Shown piece after piece: positions 25,889 through 35,168 of a DNA stretch of 64,000 nt. Made by a program: the position numbers and the translations under genes. The stretch comes from Streptomyces sp. NBC_00490 (lineage in GTDB: Bacteria; Actinomycetota; Actinomycetes; Streptomycetales; Streptomycetaceae). Positions within the stretch are counted from its first letter, which is position 1. Each line of letters starts with the position of its first letter. The stretch spans positions 868,001 to 932,000 of the forward strand of contig NZ_CP107869.1 in the NCBI RefSeq assembly GCF_036013645.1, given 5' to 3'. The notes under the pieces are model-generated. The model worked only from the letters and a program-made list of their open reading frames with translations, had not been told where the DNA came from and searched no databases.

Positions 25889-27574
25889 ATGAGCCATCCA
25901 CACCCAGAACTCAAAGCCGCCCCTCCCCTGCCCAACGGCGGACTGAGAGTGACCGCCCTGGGAGGCCTGGGCGAAATCGGCCGGAACATGACCGTCTTCG
26001 AGCATGCCGGCAAGCTGTTGATCGTGGACTGCGGTGTGCTGTTCCCGGAGGAGAACCAGCCCGGCGTGGATGTGATCCTCCCGGACTTCACCTCCATCCG
26101 GGACCGCCTCGACGACATCGTGGCCGTCGTGCTCACGCATGGCCACGAGGACCACATCGGCGGTGTGCCCTATCTGCTGCGGGAGCGGGCGGACATCCCC
26201 GTCGTCGGCTCGAAGCTCACCCTCGCCTTCATCGAGGCCAAGCTCAAGGAGCACAGGATCACCCCGCGCACCGTGCGCGTGCGGGAGGGCGACCGGCGCA
26301 GCTTCGGCCCCTTCGAATGCGAGTTCGTGGCCGTCAACCACTCCATCCCGGACGGGCTGGCGGTGGCCCTTCGTACCGCCGCCGGGCTGGTGCTGCACAC
26401 CGGTGACTTCAAGATGGACCAGTTCCCTCTCGACGACCGGATCACCGACCTGCGCGCGTTCGCCCGGCTCGGCGAGGAGGGTGTGGACCTGTTCCTCACC
26501 GACTCCACCAACGCCGAGGTTCCCGGCTTCACCACCTCCGAGCGCGAGCTGAACCCCGCGATCGAGCAGGTGATGCGGACCGCCCCGCGGCGGGTCATCG
26601 TCTCCAGCTTCGCCAGCCATGTGCACCGCATCCAGCAGGTCCTGGACGCCGCCCACCAGCACGGCCGGAAGGTGGCCTTCGTGGGCCGCTCGATGGTCCG
26701 CAACATGGGCATCGCCCGCGATCTGGGCTATCTCAAGGTCCCGTCCAACCTGATCGTGACTCCCAAGGAGCTGGAGAAGCTCCCTGACCACAAGATCACC
26801 CTGGTCTGCACCGGATCCCAGGGTGAGCCGATGGCGGCCCTGTCCCGGATGGCCAACCGCGACCACCAGATCCGTATCGGCAAGGGCGACACCGTCCTGC
26901 TCGCCAGTTCCCTGATCCCCGGTAACGAGAACGCCATCTACCGGGTGATCAACGGTCTGACCCGGTGGGGCGCCAACGTCGTCCACAAGGGCAACGCGAA
27001 GGTGCACGTCTCCGGCCACGCCAGCGCCGGCGAGCTCGTCTACTGCTACAACATCGTCCGTCCCCGCAACGTCATGCCCGTGCACGGCGAGTTCCGTCAC
27101 CTGCGGGCCAACGCCGACCTCGCCATCCGCACCGGCGTCGACCCCGACCGGGTCGTCATCGCCGAGGACGGTGTCGTCGTCGACCTCGTCAACGGCCGCG
27201 CCTCCATCACCGGCAAGGTGCCCGCGGGCAACGTCTACGTGGACGGCATGGAAGTCGGCGGCGCCACCGAAGCGTCCCTCAAGGACCGGGTCACCCTCGC
27301 CGAGGAGGGTGTCATCACGGTCGTGGCCATCGTCGACGCCGACACCGGCGCCCTGGCCGAGGCCCCTGACTTCCTGGCGCGCGGGTTCGTCCACGACGAC
27401 ACCACCTTCGAGCCGGTCATCCCCGTCATCGAAAAGACGCTGGCCACCGCCGCCCAGGAAGGCGTCGGCGACGCCCACCAGCTCGAACAGCTCATCGCCC
27501 GTGCCGTGGCCAACTGGGCGTTCCGTGCCCACCGCCGCAGGCCGCTGATCATTCCCGTGATCATCGACGCCTGA
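25889..27574 (+). CDS. rnj: ribonuclease J
   Basis: 561-residue metallo-beta-lactamase/beta-CASP RNase, an exo- and endonuclease of mRNA decay and rRNA maturation. Zinc motif THGHEDHIGG at 83-92; further ligands in VNHSIPDG and LHTGDFKMD; beta-CASP region with STNAEVPGFTTSE and SSFASHVHRIQQVLD; the C-terminal part includes VHVSGHASAGE and MPVHGEFRHL. Full length. In Streptomyces the usual copy lies next to dapA; this one is not, so it may be a second copy, which I cannot check. Ribosome site GTGAGGG. A hairpin follows the stop. Confidence 0.95.
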   Translation: MSHPHPELKAAPPLPNGGLRVTALGGLGEIGRNMTVFEHAGKLLIVDCGVLFPEENQPGVDVILPDFTSIRDRLDDIVAVVLTHGHEDHIGGVPYLLRERADIPVVGSKLTLAFIEAKLKEHRITPRTVRVREGDRRSFGPFECEFVAVNHSIPDGLAVALRTAAGLVLHTGDFKMDQFPLDDRITDLRAFARLGEEGVDLFLTDSTNAEVPGFTTSERELNPAIEQVMRTAPRRVIVSSFASHVHRIQQVLDAAHQHGRKVAFVGRSMVRNMGIARDLGYLKVPSNLIVTPKELEKLPDHKITLVCTGSQGEPMAALSRMANRDHQIRIGKGDTVLLASSLIPGNENAIYRVINGLTRWGANVVHKGNAKVHVSGHASAGELVYCYNIVRPRNVMPVHGEFRHLRANADLAIRTGVDPDRVVIAEDGVVVDLVNGRASITGKVPAGNVYVDGMEVGGATEASLKDRVTLAEEGVITVVAIVDADTGALAEAPDFLARGFVHDDTTFEPVIPVIEKTLATAAQEGVGDAHQLEQLIARAVANWAFRAHRRRPLIIPVIIDA

Positions 27575-27593
27575 CCGGGCCGCCGTCTCGGCT

Positions 27594-27611
27594 CCGGGCT
27601 CTCACGCCCGG
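27594..27611 (+). terminator. hairpin after RNase J
   Basis: Arms CCGGGC and GCCCGG with a six-base loop, 20 bases after the stop codon. Confidence 0.5.
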
Positions 27612-27676
27612 GCGGAGTATGCGTCGCCACACCGGCGACGGCAGCCGAGCATTCACGAACGTCAGAAAGGTAGCGG

Positions 27677-28405
27677 ATGAGCCTGCGCTTCGAGGAGATC
27701 GATTGGCGACCGACGCCGATCGGCGAGATCAGTCTGCGCAGGCGCCGCCACCCGGTCTCGGGGGACGACGTGTACGAGGTGAAGCTCGGCGATGAGTTCC
27801 TGATGTCCAGTCTCTTCACCGTCGGCGAGGTCGCGCTCACGGAACTCGCCCTGGCCGAGCTGCCGGACGCCGAGCTGGACGTCGCGGTCGGCGGACTCGG
27901 GCTCGGCTACACCGCCCAGGCGGCTCTGGACGATCCCCGGGTGCGCTCGCTGACCGTGATCGACGCGCTCGCCGAAGTCATCGACTGGCATCAGCGGCAC
28001 TTGGTACCCCTGGGGGCCCGGCTGACGTCGGACGCCCGTTGCCGCTTGGTGCACGGCGACTTCTTCGCGTTGGCCGCCGACCCCGGCGGCCTGGACGCGC
28101 AGGAGCCGGGCCGTCGCTTCCACGCCATCCTGCTGGACGTCGACCACTCACCACGCCATGTCCTCCACCCCCGCCATGCCGCTCTCTACCAGCCGGCCGG
28201 GCTCCGCGCTCTCGCAGCTCACCTGCGCCCCGGCGGGGTGTTCGCCCTGTGGTCGAACGACCCGCCGGACGAGGAGTTCACCTCCACCCTCACGAAGGTC
28301 TTCGCACACGCAGCGGCCCATGTCGTCGACTTCGACAACCCCCTGCAGGGCGGCACCTCGACCAACACCGTCTACCTCGCCCGCACGGCACCGGACACAC
28401 CGTAG
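27677..28405 (+). CDS. spermidine-synthase-like methyltransferase-fold protein
   Basis: 242-residue Rossmann-fold protein. It opens FEEIDWRPTPIGEISLRRRR and has LDVAVGGLGLGYTAQAALDD as the SAM-type binding loop, VTVIDALAEVI-like acidic strand-two end, and HAILLDVDHSPRHVLHPRHA near the active-site loop. This matches the group annotated as spermidine synthase-like proteins in actinobacteria. The classical spermidine synthase N-terminal beta domain is absent, so true polyamine synthesis is doubtful; a methyl or aminopropyl transferase role is open. Ribosome site GAAAGG. Confidence 0.8.
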   Translation: MSLRFEEIDWRPTPIGEISLRRRRHPVSGDDVYEVKLGDEFLMSSLFTVGEVALTELALAELPDAELDVAVGGLGLGYTAQAALDDPRVRSLTVIDALAEVIDWHQRHLVPLGARLTSDARCRLVHGDFFALAADPGGLDAQEPGRRFHAILLDVDHSPRHVLHPRHAALYQPAGLRALAAHLRPGGVFALWSNDPPDEEFTSTLTKVFAHAAAHVVDFDNPLQGGTSTNTVYLARTAPDTP

Positions 28406-28629
28406 GACGCTGGCGGCCGGCACCCGGGCCCACACGTCGAGGAGCGTCGTCACGCCTGCCTCGCCGTGACGGAGTCCGACCTGGCGATCCACGGGACCCT
28501 GCTCCGCCCGGGAAGTCGACTTGATCGGCTGCCGCCTGGCTGGGAACGCGAGGCCCGCAAGCACGGCGCCCCCGCGTCCTGCCGTGGGGCCGTCGATCGG
28601 ACGGTGGCAGCAAGCTGGAACTGGAGTAG

Positions 28630-28959
28630 TTGACCGCCGAGGACTTCGATCGAACACTGCCCCACTTCCAGCCCGGGGACGCGGTCATCGCCACGGCAAC
28701 GGGGGCCAGGCCCGACCTGGACACCGCAGGCCCGCACATGCCGCCGGACGGTCTGGCCCAGATCGGGAGCGACACACCCCTGGGCCGCGCGGCGTCGAGC
28801 TTGCCTGACGCACCGTCAATACCGCGTGAGCGCAGCTACGAATCCGGCCCACAGCCTGCGACGCCACCACCTGTATTGAAATCCCCGTACCAGGGAATTC
28901 AGATATGGAGTGCTCTGACAGGGAAAGGACCAAACCGTGATGATATCTCACATGTTTGA
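28630..28959 (+). CDS. doubtful small ORF
   Basis: A TTG-initiated frame of 109 residues preceded by GGAG. Third-position G/C is high only for the first 55 or so codons (AEDFDRTLPHFQPGDAVIAT, then ATGARPDLDTAGPHMPPDG) and falls after about 28800; the end overlaps the next gene. The first part may be a real short gene or a fragment that has lost its end. No family recognised. The stretch 28406-28629 before it shows nothing. Confidence 0.3.
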   Translation: MTAEDFDRTLPHFQPGDAVIATATGARPDLDTAGPHMPPDGLAQIGSDTPLGRAASSLPDAPSIPRERSYESGPQPATPPPVLKSPYQGIQIWSALTGKGPNRDDISHV

Positions 28960-29299
28960 CCGACGTGTTCTCGTCATCACGATGCACGACGATCCCGGCA
29001 TCGATATGAGGGCGGCCCTGCTCACCGAGATCAGCGACCTCGTCCACGCATACAAGCCCGCTTCGGTCGTGATCGTCCTTGACCAGCCCGCGCCAACCCA
29101 AGCCGCGCTCAGCGTGGTACTGCGCGCCCACCGGTTGTGCAGCCGCCTCGGCCTGGTGATGTCCGTGGCCACTCGTAGCGCCCCCGCTCGACGCCTCCTC
29201 GCGGCCAGCGTCGAAATGGAAGAACACATTCGACTGGTCATCCACGCCAGCGCCGACACGGCAATCGCCACGGCCACCGCACTGACCATGGCGGCATGA
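28937..29299 (+). CDS. STAS-like small regulatory protein
   Basis: 120-residue protein with a beta-alpha pattern like an anti-sigma-factor antagonist: VLVITMHDDPGIDMRAALLT, EISDLVHAYKPASVVIVLDQ and RLCSRLGLVMSVATRSAPAR. The position where STAS proteins carry the phosphorylated Ser is less clear, so the assignment is tentative. GTG 28937 and ATG 28940 are both possible, with AAAGGA upstream. The upstream sequence contains a less GC-rich stretch around 28870-28920 that may be the promoter. Many Streptomyces stress genes have such small proteins. Confidence 0.72.
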   Translation: MMISHMFDRRVLVITMHDDPGIDMRAALLTEISDLVHAYKPASVVIVLDQPAPTQAALSVVLRAHRLCSRLGLVMSVATRSAPARRLLAASVEMEEHIRLVIHASADTAIATATALTMAA

Positions 29300-29536
29300 G
29301 GACCAGCCACCAGCCGCGGCCCTGAACGCCCAGCATCAGAGCACAGTCAGCAACGGTCACGCTGTTGAGGATGAACCCGCCCGGGCTACCCAGCGACCCT
29401 CTCGTTACGCTCCACGCGCGCCAGCCACTGCCACGCCCGTCTGACCGAGACGGCGCCAGGACGCTGACCACGCAAGCTACGACGCGGAGGGTCGCGAGGC
29501 GCGTTGCGCGCACATCTTCCGCTCGGCCTCGACCGG

Positions 29537-29728
29537 TCACGGCCCGGACGATTCGCCCTCCTGGTTGTTCGTCCGCGCGGGCGGGTCCTCGTCGTCCTCG
29601 GGATCCTCGCCCTCTGCCTGAGACGGGGTCGTGCGGGGTACGTCCCGGCGGTCGGGCGACTGGGGTGCGTCGTCCGCTGTGTCCTGTGGCTGTTCGCCTT
29701 CCGCCTGGGAAGGGGTTTGCTCGCTCAT
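29537..29728 (-). CDS. small acidic protein with repeated TPSQAEGE motif
   Basis: 63-residue hydrophilic, probably disordered protein. The motif TPSQAEGE occurs twice (MSEQTPSQAEGEQPQDT and RTTPSQAEGEDPEDDE). Such short TPSQAEG proteins recur in Streptomyces genomes; their function is unknown to me. The ATG at 29728 follows GTGAGGCCGAC; the longer frame to 29812 lacks a ribosome site. It is divergent from the methyltransferase gene. Confidence 0.7.
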   Translation of the reverse strand: MSEQTPSQAEGEQPQDTADDAPQSPDRRDVPRTTPSQAEGEDPEDDEDPPARTNNQEGESSGP

Positions 29729-30043
29729 GTCGGCCTCACTGTCGGCCGTGTTCGTACCCCCGTAAGTCACTCCTTGGTCGGAGGGCCGGGTACCCCCGGC
29801 CGAAGCACTCACCCTGGTGAGAGCGGGAGTTCGGAACGTCCGCGCGCAAGGGAAACGCCACGGCAGCCCGGCTCGCCCAGCCGTTCATTCGTGCTGGTCC
29901 GCGGCCAGTTCCTGGGTACCGGCACCCACTGTTCCGCTCCGTGGACCACTGCAGGAGAGCCAGGTCCCCACCAGGATTGGATCAGCGCCTCCTGGGCACC
30001 CAGAGTGACGCCAGAGGCGAGACCCGACGAATGGAGATGCCCG
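29729..30043. other. intergenic region, nothing recognised
   Basis: 315 bases between the divergent small acidic protein and methyltransferase genes; promoters presumably lie here. No palindrome or RNA gene stands out. Confidence 0.4.
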
Positions 30044-30727
30044 ATGGTGGCGGAAACTTTGGTGCCGGCTCCGCCGGTGTCGTTGCTGACACCTCCGGGC
30101 GTGTACGCCCCCCAGTGGGACACAGGGCTTCTGGTGCGAGCCATGGGCCAGGAGGACGTCGGCTCCGCGACCGACGTCCTGGACCTCGGCACCGGCAGCG
30201 GCGCGGTCGCTGTGCAGGCGGCGCGGCTGGGTGCCCGGGTGACCGCCGTCGACATCTCACGGCTGGCCGTGCTCACCGCGCGCGTCAACGCGCTGCTGGC
30301 CCGGCAGCGGGTCCGCGTCCGGCGCGGCGACCTCACGACGGCGGTGACGGGGCAGTCGTACGACCTGGTGGTCAGCAATCCGCCCTACGTCCCCTCCCCC
30401 GCCGCCCGGCTGCCGCGCCGGGGTCCGGCTCGGGCCTGGGAGGCGGGCGGGGACGGCCGGATCTTCGTGGACCGCATCTGCGAGGCGGCTCCCACCGTGC
30501 TGCGTCCGGGAGGGGTCCTGCTGATCGTGCACTCCGGCCTGTGTGGGACGGAGACCACGCTGCGGCTGCTGGCAGAGCGCGGACTGCGTGCCTCGGTCGC
30601 CGACCGCGCCGTGGTGCCGTACGGGCCCGTCCTCCGTTCCCGCCGACCCTGGCTCATACGGCAGGGGCTGGTCGACGCGCACGACAGTGACGAGGAGCTG
30701 GTGGTCGTCCGCGCCGAGCGACCGTGA
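30044..30727 (+). CDS. HemK2/PrmC-type methyltransferase
   Basis: 227-residue SAM-dependent methyltransferase. Motif I is VLDLGTGSGAVAVQAARLGA, the acidic end of strand two is VTAVDISRLAVLTAR, and motif IV is VVSNPPYVPSP, the NPPY signature of N-methyltransferases acting on glutamine, adenine or guanine. Without the N-terminal PrmC helical domain, it resembles the HemK2/MTQ2 group that modifies release factors or small substrates. ATG 30044 has GGAGA upstream; the longer frame back to 29504 is not coding. Stand-alone gene. Confidence 0.9.
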   Translation: MVAETLVPAPPVSLLTPPGVYAPQWDTGLLVRAMGQEDVGSATDVLDLGTGSGAVAVQAARLGARVTAVDISRLAVLTARVNALLARQRVRVRRGDLTTAVTGQSYDLVVSNPPYVPSPAARLPRRGPARAWEAGGDGRIFVDRICEAAPTVLRPGGVLLIVHSGLCGTETTLRLLAERGLRASVADRAVVPYGPVLRSRRPWLIRQGLVDAHDSDEELVVVRAERP

Positions 30728-30869
30728 GCACGAAGGTGGCCTGCGCCGACGGCCATTGAGCCCGGACAGGCCCTCCTTGGAGGCCACTTGGGCAGGGAAA
30801 ACGCAACTTCGACATGTCTCGCAGCGGCAGCTACCTTCACCTGGTCGTCGGCCAACCAGGGAGAGACGC

Positions 30870-31406
30870 ATGCCCCAACTTGCTCTGTACACATTCGGCG
30901 TCCTGAAGTCACCTCTCGTCGATCCCGCGCCTCTCACGCGCGAGTTCTACGACATTGGTGAGGCCGTCTACCGGGAGTTCAGTCGGCATCCTGGATATCT
31001 CGCGCGTGCTGAAGCGGCAGAAAACGGTGACCGGGGCGCGCTCTTCGGGACGGACTGGGGCGCCTGGGGAGAGTTCGCCGCACCGGCCTGGTACGGCAAG
31101 GGCCGTACGGTGGAAACCACCGCCTTGGCCACGACGCTCTCACTCTGGACCGATCTGCGCCCCGCCTTCGACGCCGTCTACACCGGTCTGCACCGCGGTG
31201 CACTGAACAGGCGTTACGACTGGTTCGAGAGGACAGGGCGCCCGAACTACGTGTTCTGGTGGGTTCCTGACGGCGTGACACCCACCTGGCAGGACGGGGT
31301 TTCCAGGCTGGAACACCTCCACGACCACGGCTCCGCGCCGCACGCGTTCACCTTCCACCACTCGTTCGCGCCGGATGGGTCCAGCGTCAAAAGCCCGACG
31401 GGATGA
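30870..31406 (+). CDS. DUF3291 domain protein
   Basis: 178-residue soluble protein matching DUF3291: MPQLALYTFGVLKSPLVDPA at the start, then FYDIGEAVYREFSRHPGYLA, TTLSLWTDLRPAFDAVYTGL and NYVFWWVPDGVTPTWQDGVS. The fold is related to dimeric alpha-beta barrel monooxygenases (ABM), so heme- or cofactor-free chemistry is possible, but no activity is known to me. GGGAGAGACGC precedes the ATG. Convergent with the STAS-ANTAR remnant. Confidence 0.82.
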   Translation: MPQLALYTFGVLKSPLVDPAPLTREFYDIGEAVYREFSRHPGYLARAEAAENGDRGALFGTDWGAWGEFAAPAWYGKGRTVETTALATTLSLWTDLRPAFDAVYTGLHRGALNRRYDWFERTGRPNYVFWWVPDGVTPTWQDGVSRLEHLHDHGSAPHAFTFHHSFAPDGSSVKSPTG

Positions 31407-31422
31407 GGGCCCAACGCCTTCG

Positions 31423-32147
31423 TCAGAGAGGCCGGCCGCCGTGTTCCTGCACGGCTTTTGCCAAGTGACTGGCGAGCGGCTCGGGCAGGTGGTCGCCGTG
31501 CACGGTGTTCATGAGTGTTTCCGCGAGCAGGCGGAGTTTGGTGTTGCTGGTCTGCGAGGTGGTCACCAGGACCTGCCACGCCTGCTCCGCGCTGATGGTG
31601 TAGGCGGCCATGAGGATGCCACGGGCGATGTCGATGGCCGGACGGGTTTGCATGGCGCGTCGCAGTTGTTCGATCTCCGCCCTGATGCCGTCGTTGGCCG
31701 GGTCCGCGTCAGGCTGCGGCCCAGAGGGTCCCCTGTCGCCTCCCGTGGCCGTTGCGGTGAGCTCGTCGACGGTGCCGGTCAGCTCGAGCAGGCGTTGTAC
31801 GGCCGGGCTGGAGACTTTGACGGTGAGCGTCTTGGCGGCCTCGCAGGCACGTCGGCGCACGTGCAGCAGAACGTCGAGTCCGGAGCAGTCGCAGAACCCG
31901 ATCCCGGCGAGTCGACTTCCACGCCGTCCGCGGAATGGTCCAGCGCCTCTTGCAGGATCTGTCCCAGTGCGGGGCTGTTGCCGAAGTCGATCTCGCCGGA
32001 CACCGTCACCACAGTGTGATGGCCGTCCGCGTCTGCGTGGATGGTCAACGACAACGGGGGAACGTGCGAGACGGGGCGCCGTCCCGCGCCGCAGTCGATG
32101 CAGAACTCCCGCCGGACGCCTGGCAGGGCAGTTACCTGATCGGACAT
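31423..32147 (-). pseudogene. STAS-ANTAR regulator split by a one-base frameshift
   Basis: The N-terminal frame begins at ATG 32147 (ribosome site CGGAG) with SDQVTALPGVRREFCIDCGA and a STAS domain HTVVTVSGEIDFGNSPALGQ. After DGVEVD, near 31912, sense moves to the next frame, AGIGFCDCSGLDVLLHVRRR, then SSPAVQRLLELTGTVDEL and a C-terminal ANTAR domain IRAEIEQLRRAMQTRPAIDI followed by ARGILMAAYTISAEQAWQVL. One added C (GACCTCGCC for GACTCGCC) restores a single 241-residue protein. STAS plus ANTAR would link partner-switching input to RNA antitermination output. As read, the gene is broken; it may be a sequence error. Confidence 0.8.
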
Positions 32148-32420
32148 GGCCGCTCCGAGCATCCGTCCTTCCGTGCTTCTTTCAGCATCCCCGTCTCTCG
32201 CTTTCCACGTCAACAGATACACGAAACAGAAAACGTGCTTTTGAATACGCGTAGCGGTCCGACCTGCTCTGGTTGCGGAGCCACGTAAATCCGAATACCC
32301 AGCTGGGAGGCCGGGAACTGCGTCAGGGTGAGCGGGCCGCCGGTCGATGATCGCCCGGATGGCCAAGGCCGGACACCACGATCCGGACGGCGAACGCGCT
32401 CGCCGGCAGAAGGGACGAGG

Positions 32421-33160
32421 GTGCCCGGGGACGGGGAGCCAAGCGATCAGGACGCTGAACGCACTGCGCAGCGCGAGCGTTCCCGCATCGCCCGCGAGCT
32501 GACCAGTGCGGTCGCGGGACTCCCCGCCGCCGCGATACCCGACGCGCTGTACCGGGCCTGCGTGACGCTCCTGCCGGAGGTCTCCGGCCTGTCCGCCTCG
32601 CTCGCCGACCCTGGCACGGGCACCAGCATCGTGCTCTTCGCCAGCGGCGACGTCGCCTCGGAGCTGGCGGAGACCCAGTTCACGCTCGGCGAAGGTCCGT
32701 GGACGGAGGCTCTGCGATTGCGGGCCCCGGTGCTCGCTCCGGACCTGACGCGCGGCCCGAACGCCAGCCGGTGGCCGCTGTTCACGGTGAAGGCGGCCAG
32801 GATCGGCGTCGAAGCCGTCTTCTCCGTGCCGTTGACGGATGCCGCGGGCCCGCTGGGCGAACTGGACCTCGGACAGGCGCTGACGGACGCGGCCGTCCTG
32901 TCGCTGATGCACTGGGCCACCGAACCCCGTCACGACGACGTCACCACCCGAGTGCAGAGCGCCATCGCCGCCAAAGCCACCCTGGAGATCGCCAAAGGCA
33001 TGATCGCCGCCTACCACGACGTGACATCCCCCAGGCCGGACGCCTCCTCGCCGACCACGCCGCCCGTCACCGGACCAGCCTCGCCGACACCGCCCTCGCC
33101 CTCGCCCTGGTCGACCGCACCATGGAACCAGCCCTCATCCTGAACACGCCGACCGGATGA
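32421..33160 (+). pseudogene. GAF-ANTAR regulator with a one-base frameshift near its end
   Basis: From GTG 32421 (AAGGGA upstream) the frame encodes a helix RERSRIARELTSAVAGLPAA, then a GAF domain LYRACVTLLPEVSGLSASLA, TLGEGPWTEALRLRAPVLAP and GVEAVFSVPLTDAAGPLGEL. ANTAR begins at AAKATLEIAKGMIAAYHDVT and the frame then degenerates. The continuation IPQAGRLLADHAARHRTSLA and DTALALALVDRTMEPALILN is in the next frame, ending at 33160. One added C at about 33019 (GTGACCATC for GTGACATC) restores the protein. GAF senses a small ligand or redox state; ANTAR binds RNA hairpins. It is divergent from the STAS-ANTAR gene. Confidence 0.78.
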
Positions 33161-33269
33161 TGACGACTGCGACTCGTCCTCCACGACCCGGCGGCAGTGC
33201 GTGACAGGCGACGAGGCCGCGCGGCTGCTCGGTGTCACCGTGCGCGCGGCCCGCGTCTGCCGGCGGCCG

Positions 33270-33839
33270 TCAGCCGTCCTTGCCCATGGCCTTGCGTACG
33301 GCGTCCCGGGTGCGGTCGACCAGGGCCGTGATCGGGCCGAGGGTGAGGTTCTTGGCCGCGGACTCCGTGCCGGGGTGAGGGTGGGTGGGAGCCATGGCCT
33401 CGGCTGCTTTCAGGGCGGTGGCCATGGAGGTCAGGAGAGCCGTGTCCGCGTGGCGGCGGATGTGGTTGAACTCGTAGCGTTCCTCGGCGCGGGCGTGCCG
33501 CATCACGTCCGTGCGCAGGGTCTGGAGCTCGGTCAGGAACTTCGGGTCGTCGGTGTCCATGGTGTCCAGCCGCGACAGCAGCTCCTTGGCCTCCCGTTCC
33601 TCGGCCAGCCGTGCCTCGACGATCCGTGCGCCGTCGGGCACGGCGCTGCGGGTGAAGGGGTGGATCACCTCTTCCTCGGCCGTCTCGTGCACGGCGAGGA
33701 GCTGGACCAGGTGACGGAAGGCGGTCCTGCGTTCGTCTCCGGTGGTGCGCTCGACCTTGTCGAAGAGGTTGCGGATGTCGCCGTGCTGACGCATCAGGAG
33801 GGCGACCACGTCGGCGTCGCTTGCCGCGATCCCGGCCAT
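33270..33839 (-). CDS. hemerythrin HHE-domain protein
   Basis: 189-residue four-helix protein expected to bind a di-iron centre. Ligand pattern: LLMRQHGDIRNLFDKVE (His, Asp/Glu), LAVHETAEEEVIHPF (His, Glu, His) and VMRHARAEERYEFNHI (His, Glu, His). Such proteins bind oxygen, nitric oxide or iron, or sense oxidants. The tail ITALVDRTRDAVRKAM is basic. AGGAGCTGAC precedes ATG 33839. One base separates it from the upstream ferritin-like gene, so they form an operon in which the ferritin-like gene comes first. Confidence 0.92.
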   Translation of the reverse strand: MAGIAASDADVVALLMRQHGDIRNLFDKVERTTGDERRTAFRHLVQLLAVHETAEEEVIHPFTRSAVPDGARIVEARLAEEREAKELLSRLDTMDTDDPKFLTELQTLRTDVMRHARAEERYEFNHIRRHADTALLTSMATALKAAEAMAPTHPHPGTESAAKNLTLGPITALVDRTRDAVRKAMGKDG

Positions 33840-33840
33840 G

Positions 33841-35043
33841 TCAGCTCCTCTCGCGTGAGGCGACGTCGGGGTGCTCGCCCTCGGACTCGATGCGGTACTC
33901 GCGGCCGAACATCTCCCGGTGCTGCGCCATCACCCGTTCGCTGGGCGGTTCCCCGCCGCCGTGGATCTGCTCCTGCATGCTCTCGAAGCGCTCGTGTGCC
34001 TCGCGGACATAGCCGGTGCCCAGGGTGGTCAGGTCCATCTGGGTGTCCAGCAGACCTCGTACGAACTGCTTGTTCTCCTCGAAGGTCAGGACGTTGGGCA
34101 GCTCCGGGGCGAGGATCTCCTGCGGTTCGCGGCCGTCGTGGCGGCGCATCAGGTCGCAGGCGATCTGCAGATGAGTGAGCTCCATGTTCAGATGCAGCTC
34201 CCAGATCGCCTTGACCTTGGGATCGGGCTCCTGCTCCATGAAGGAGTGGTACAGGTAGCACTCGTTGTATTCGTGGTTGACGAGCTGCTCCCACCAGCTC
34301 TCACCCGGGTCGACGAGGGACTCGTAGTGCGTGACGTGCTCCTCCTCGATGAGCCCGATCTCCTGGTAGAGCTGGCGGGCGATGGGCTCCATGTACTGGG
34401 GGCCGACGTTCATGTAGAAGTTCATGGTCTGCTGCTCCGCCGACATGATCGTCAACGCGTGCAGCCGGGACAGCGGGCTGACGGTCGTGCGGTCGTAGGG
34501 TTCACGCACGTTGTCGGCCGGATGGCGGTGGTGGAACTTGGTCGGTCGTCCCGGCATCACCTCGGTGAGCCCCTCGACGATCGACTCCGCCTTGCGGTGC
34601 TCGATCATCTCGTAGAGGTTGGCGTACCGGTACAGGTGGTCGAAGTCCTCCAGGACGCCGAACTCGTACGCCTGCTTCAGATACGGGTCCGGTTCATGAC
34701 GGGCGATCCAGCCGGTGAGGTCGACCGCGACCTGCTCGTAGGCGATCGTGGTCTCCAGCACGGAGGAGAGGCCGGGCAGCAGCCAGTTGACGGCCTTCTG
34801 TTGCTGGTGCTCGATGTAACGGACCTCCGCCAGCTGCCGTTTGACGTCTGGGTCGGGACAGTGGCGGGCGAACTGATGACTGAAGAGGATCGCCTCGACC
34901 TCGATGCCGTTCATCGTGATGATCCGGCACTTGGTGTACGGGTCCCCGTGGTCGGGGTCGACGGGCTCGACGTCGAGCTCCCGCCAGTTGCGCAACTGGC
35001 GGTCCAGAGGGATGCCTTGGTGTTCCAGAGGGTTGAAGCCCAT
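33841..35043 (-). CDS. ferritin-like domain protein
   Basis: 400-residue helical protein with repeated Glu/His motifs typical of ferritin-like iron proteins: IEVEAILFSHQFARHCPDPD, EVRYIEHQQQKAVNWLLPG, FDHLYRYANLYEMIEHRKAE, QEIGLIEEEHVTHYESLVD and LHLNMELTHLQIACDLMRRH. These could supply di-metal ligands. There is no ferroxidase-cage signature that would settle the subfamily. Excellent ribosome site GAGGAGACCTC before ATG 35043. It is followed with no gap by the hemerythrin gene; joint roles in iron or oxidant handling are likely. Sequence upstream of the ATG in the same frame lacks coding sense. Confidence 0.82.
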   Translation of the reverse strand: MGFNPLEHQGIPLDRQLRNWRELDVEPVDPDHGDPYTKCRIITMNGIEVEAILFSHQFARHCPDPDVKRQLAEVRYIEHQQQKAVNWLLPGLSSVLETTIAYEQVAVDLTGWIARHEPDPYLKQAYEFGVLEDFDHLYRYANLYEMIEHRKAESIVEGLTEVMPGRPTKFHHRHPADNVREPYDRTTVSPLSRLHALTIMSAEQQTMNFYMNVGPQYMEPIARQLYQEIGLIEEEHVTHYESLVDPGESWWEQLVNHEYNECYLYHSFMEQEPDPKVKAIWELHLNMELTHLQIACDLMRRHDGREPQEILAPELPNVLTFEENKQFVRGLLDTQMDLTTLGTGYVREAHERFESMQEQIHGGGEPPSERVMAQHREMFGREYRIESEGEHPDVASRERS

Positions 35044-35168
35044 GAGGTCTCCTCGGCTGGGGCCGCAGCGGAGCCGCGCGAGTACCCGCGCCCATTCCCC
35101 CTGTAACCAGAACGTGAAGGCCGCGGAAAGGAATCGGTCAGACCGAGGAGGGGCGTCTCCGCCGTGGG

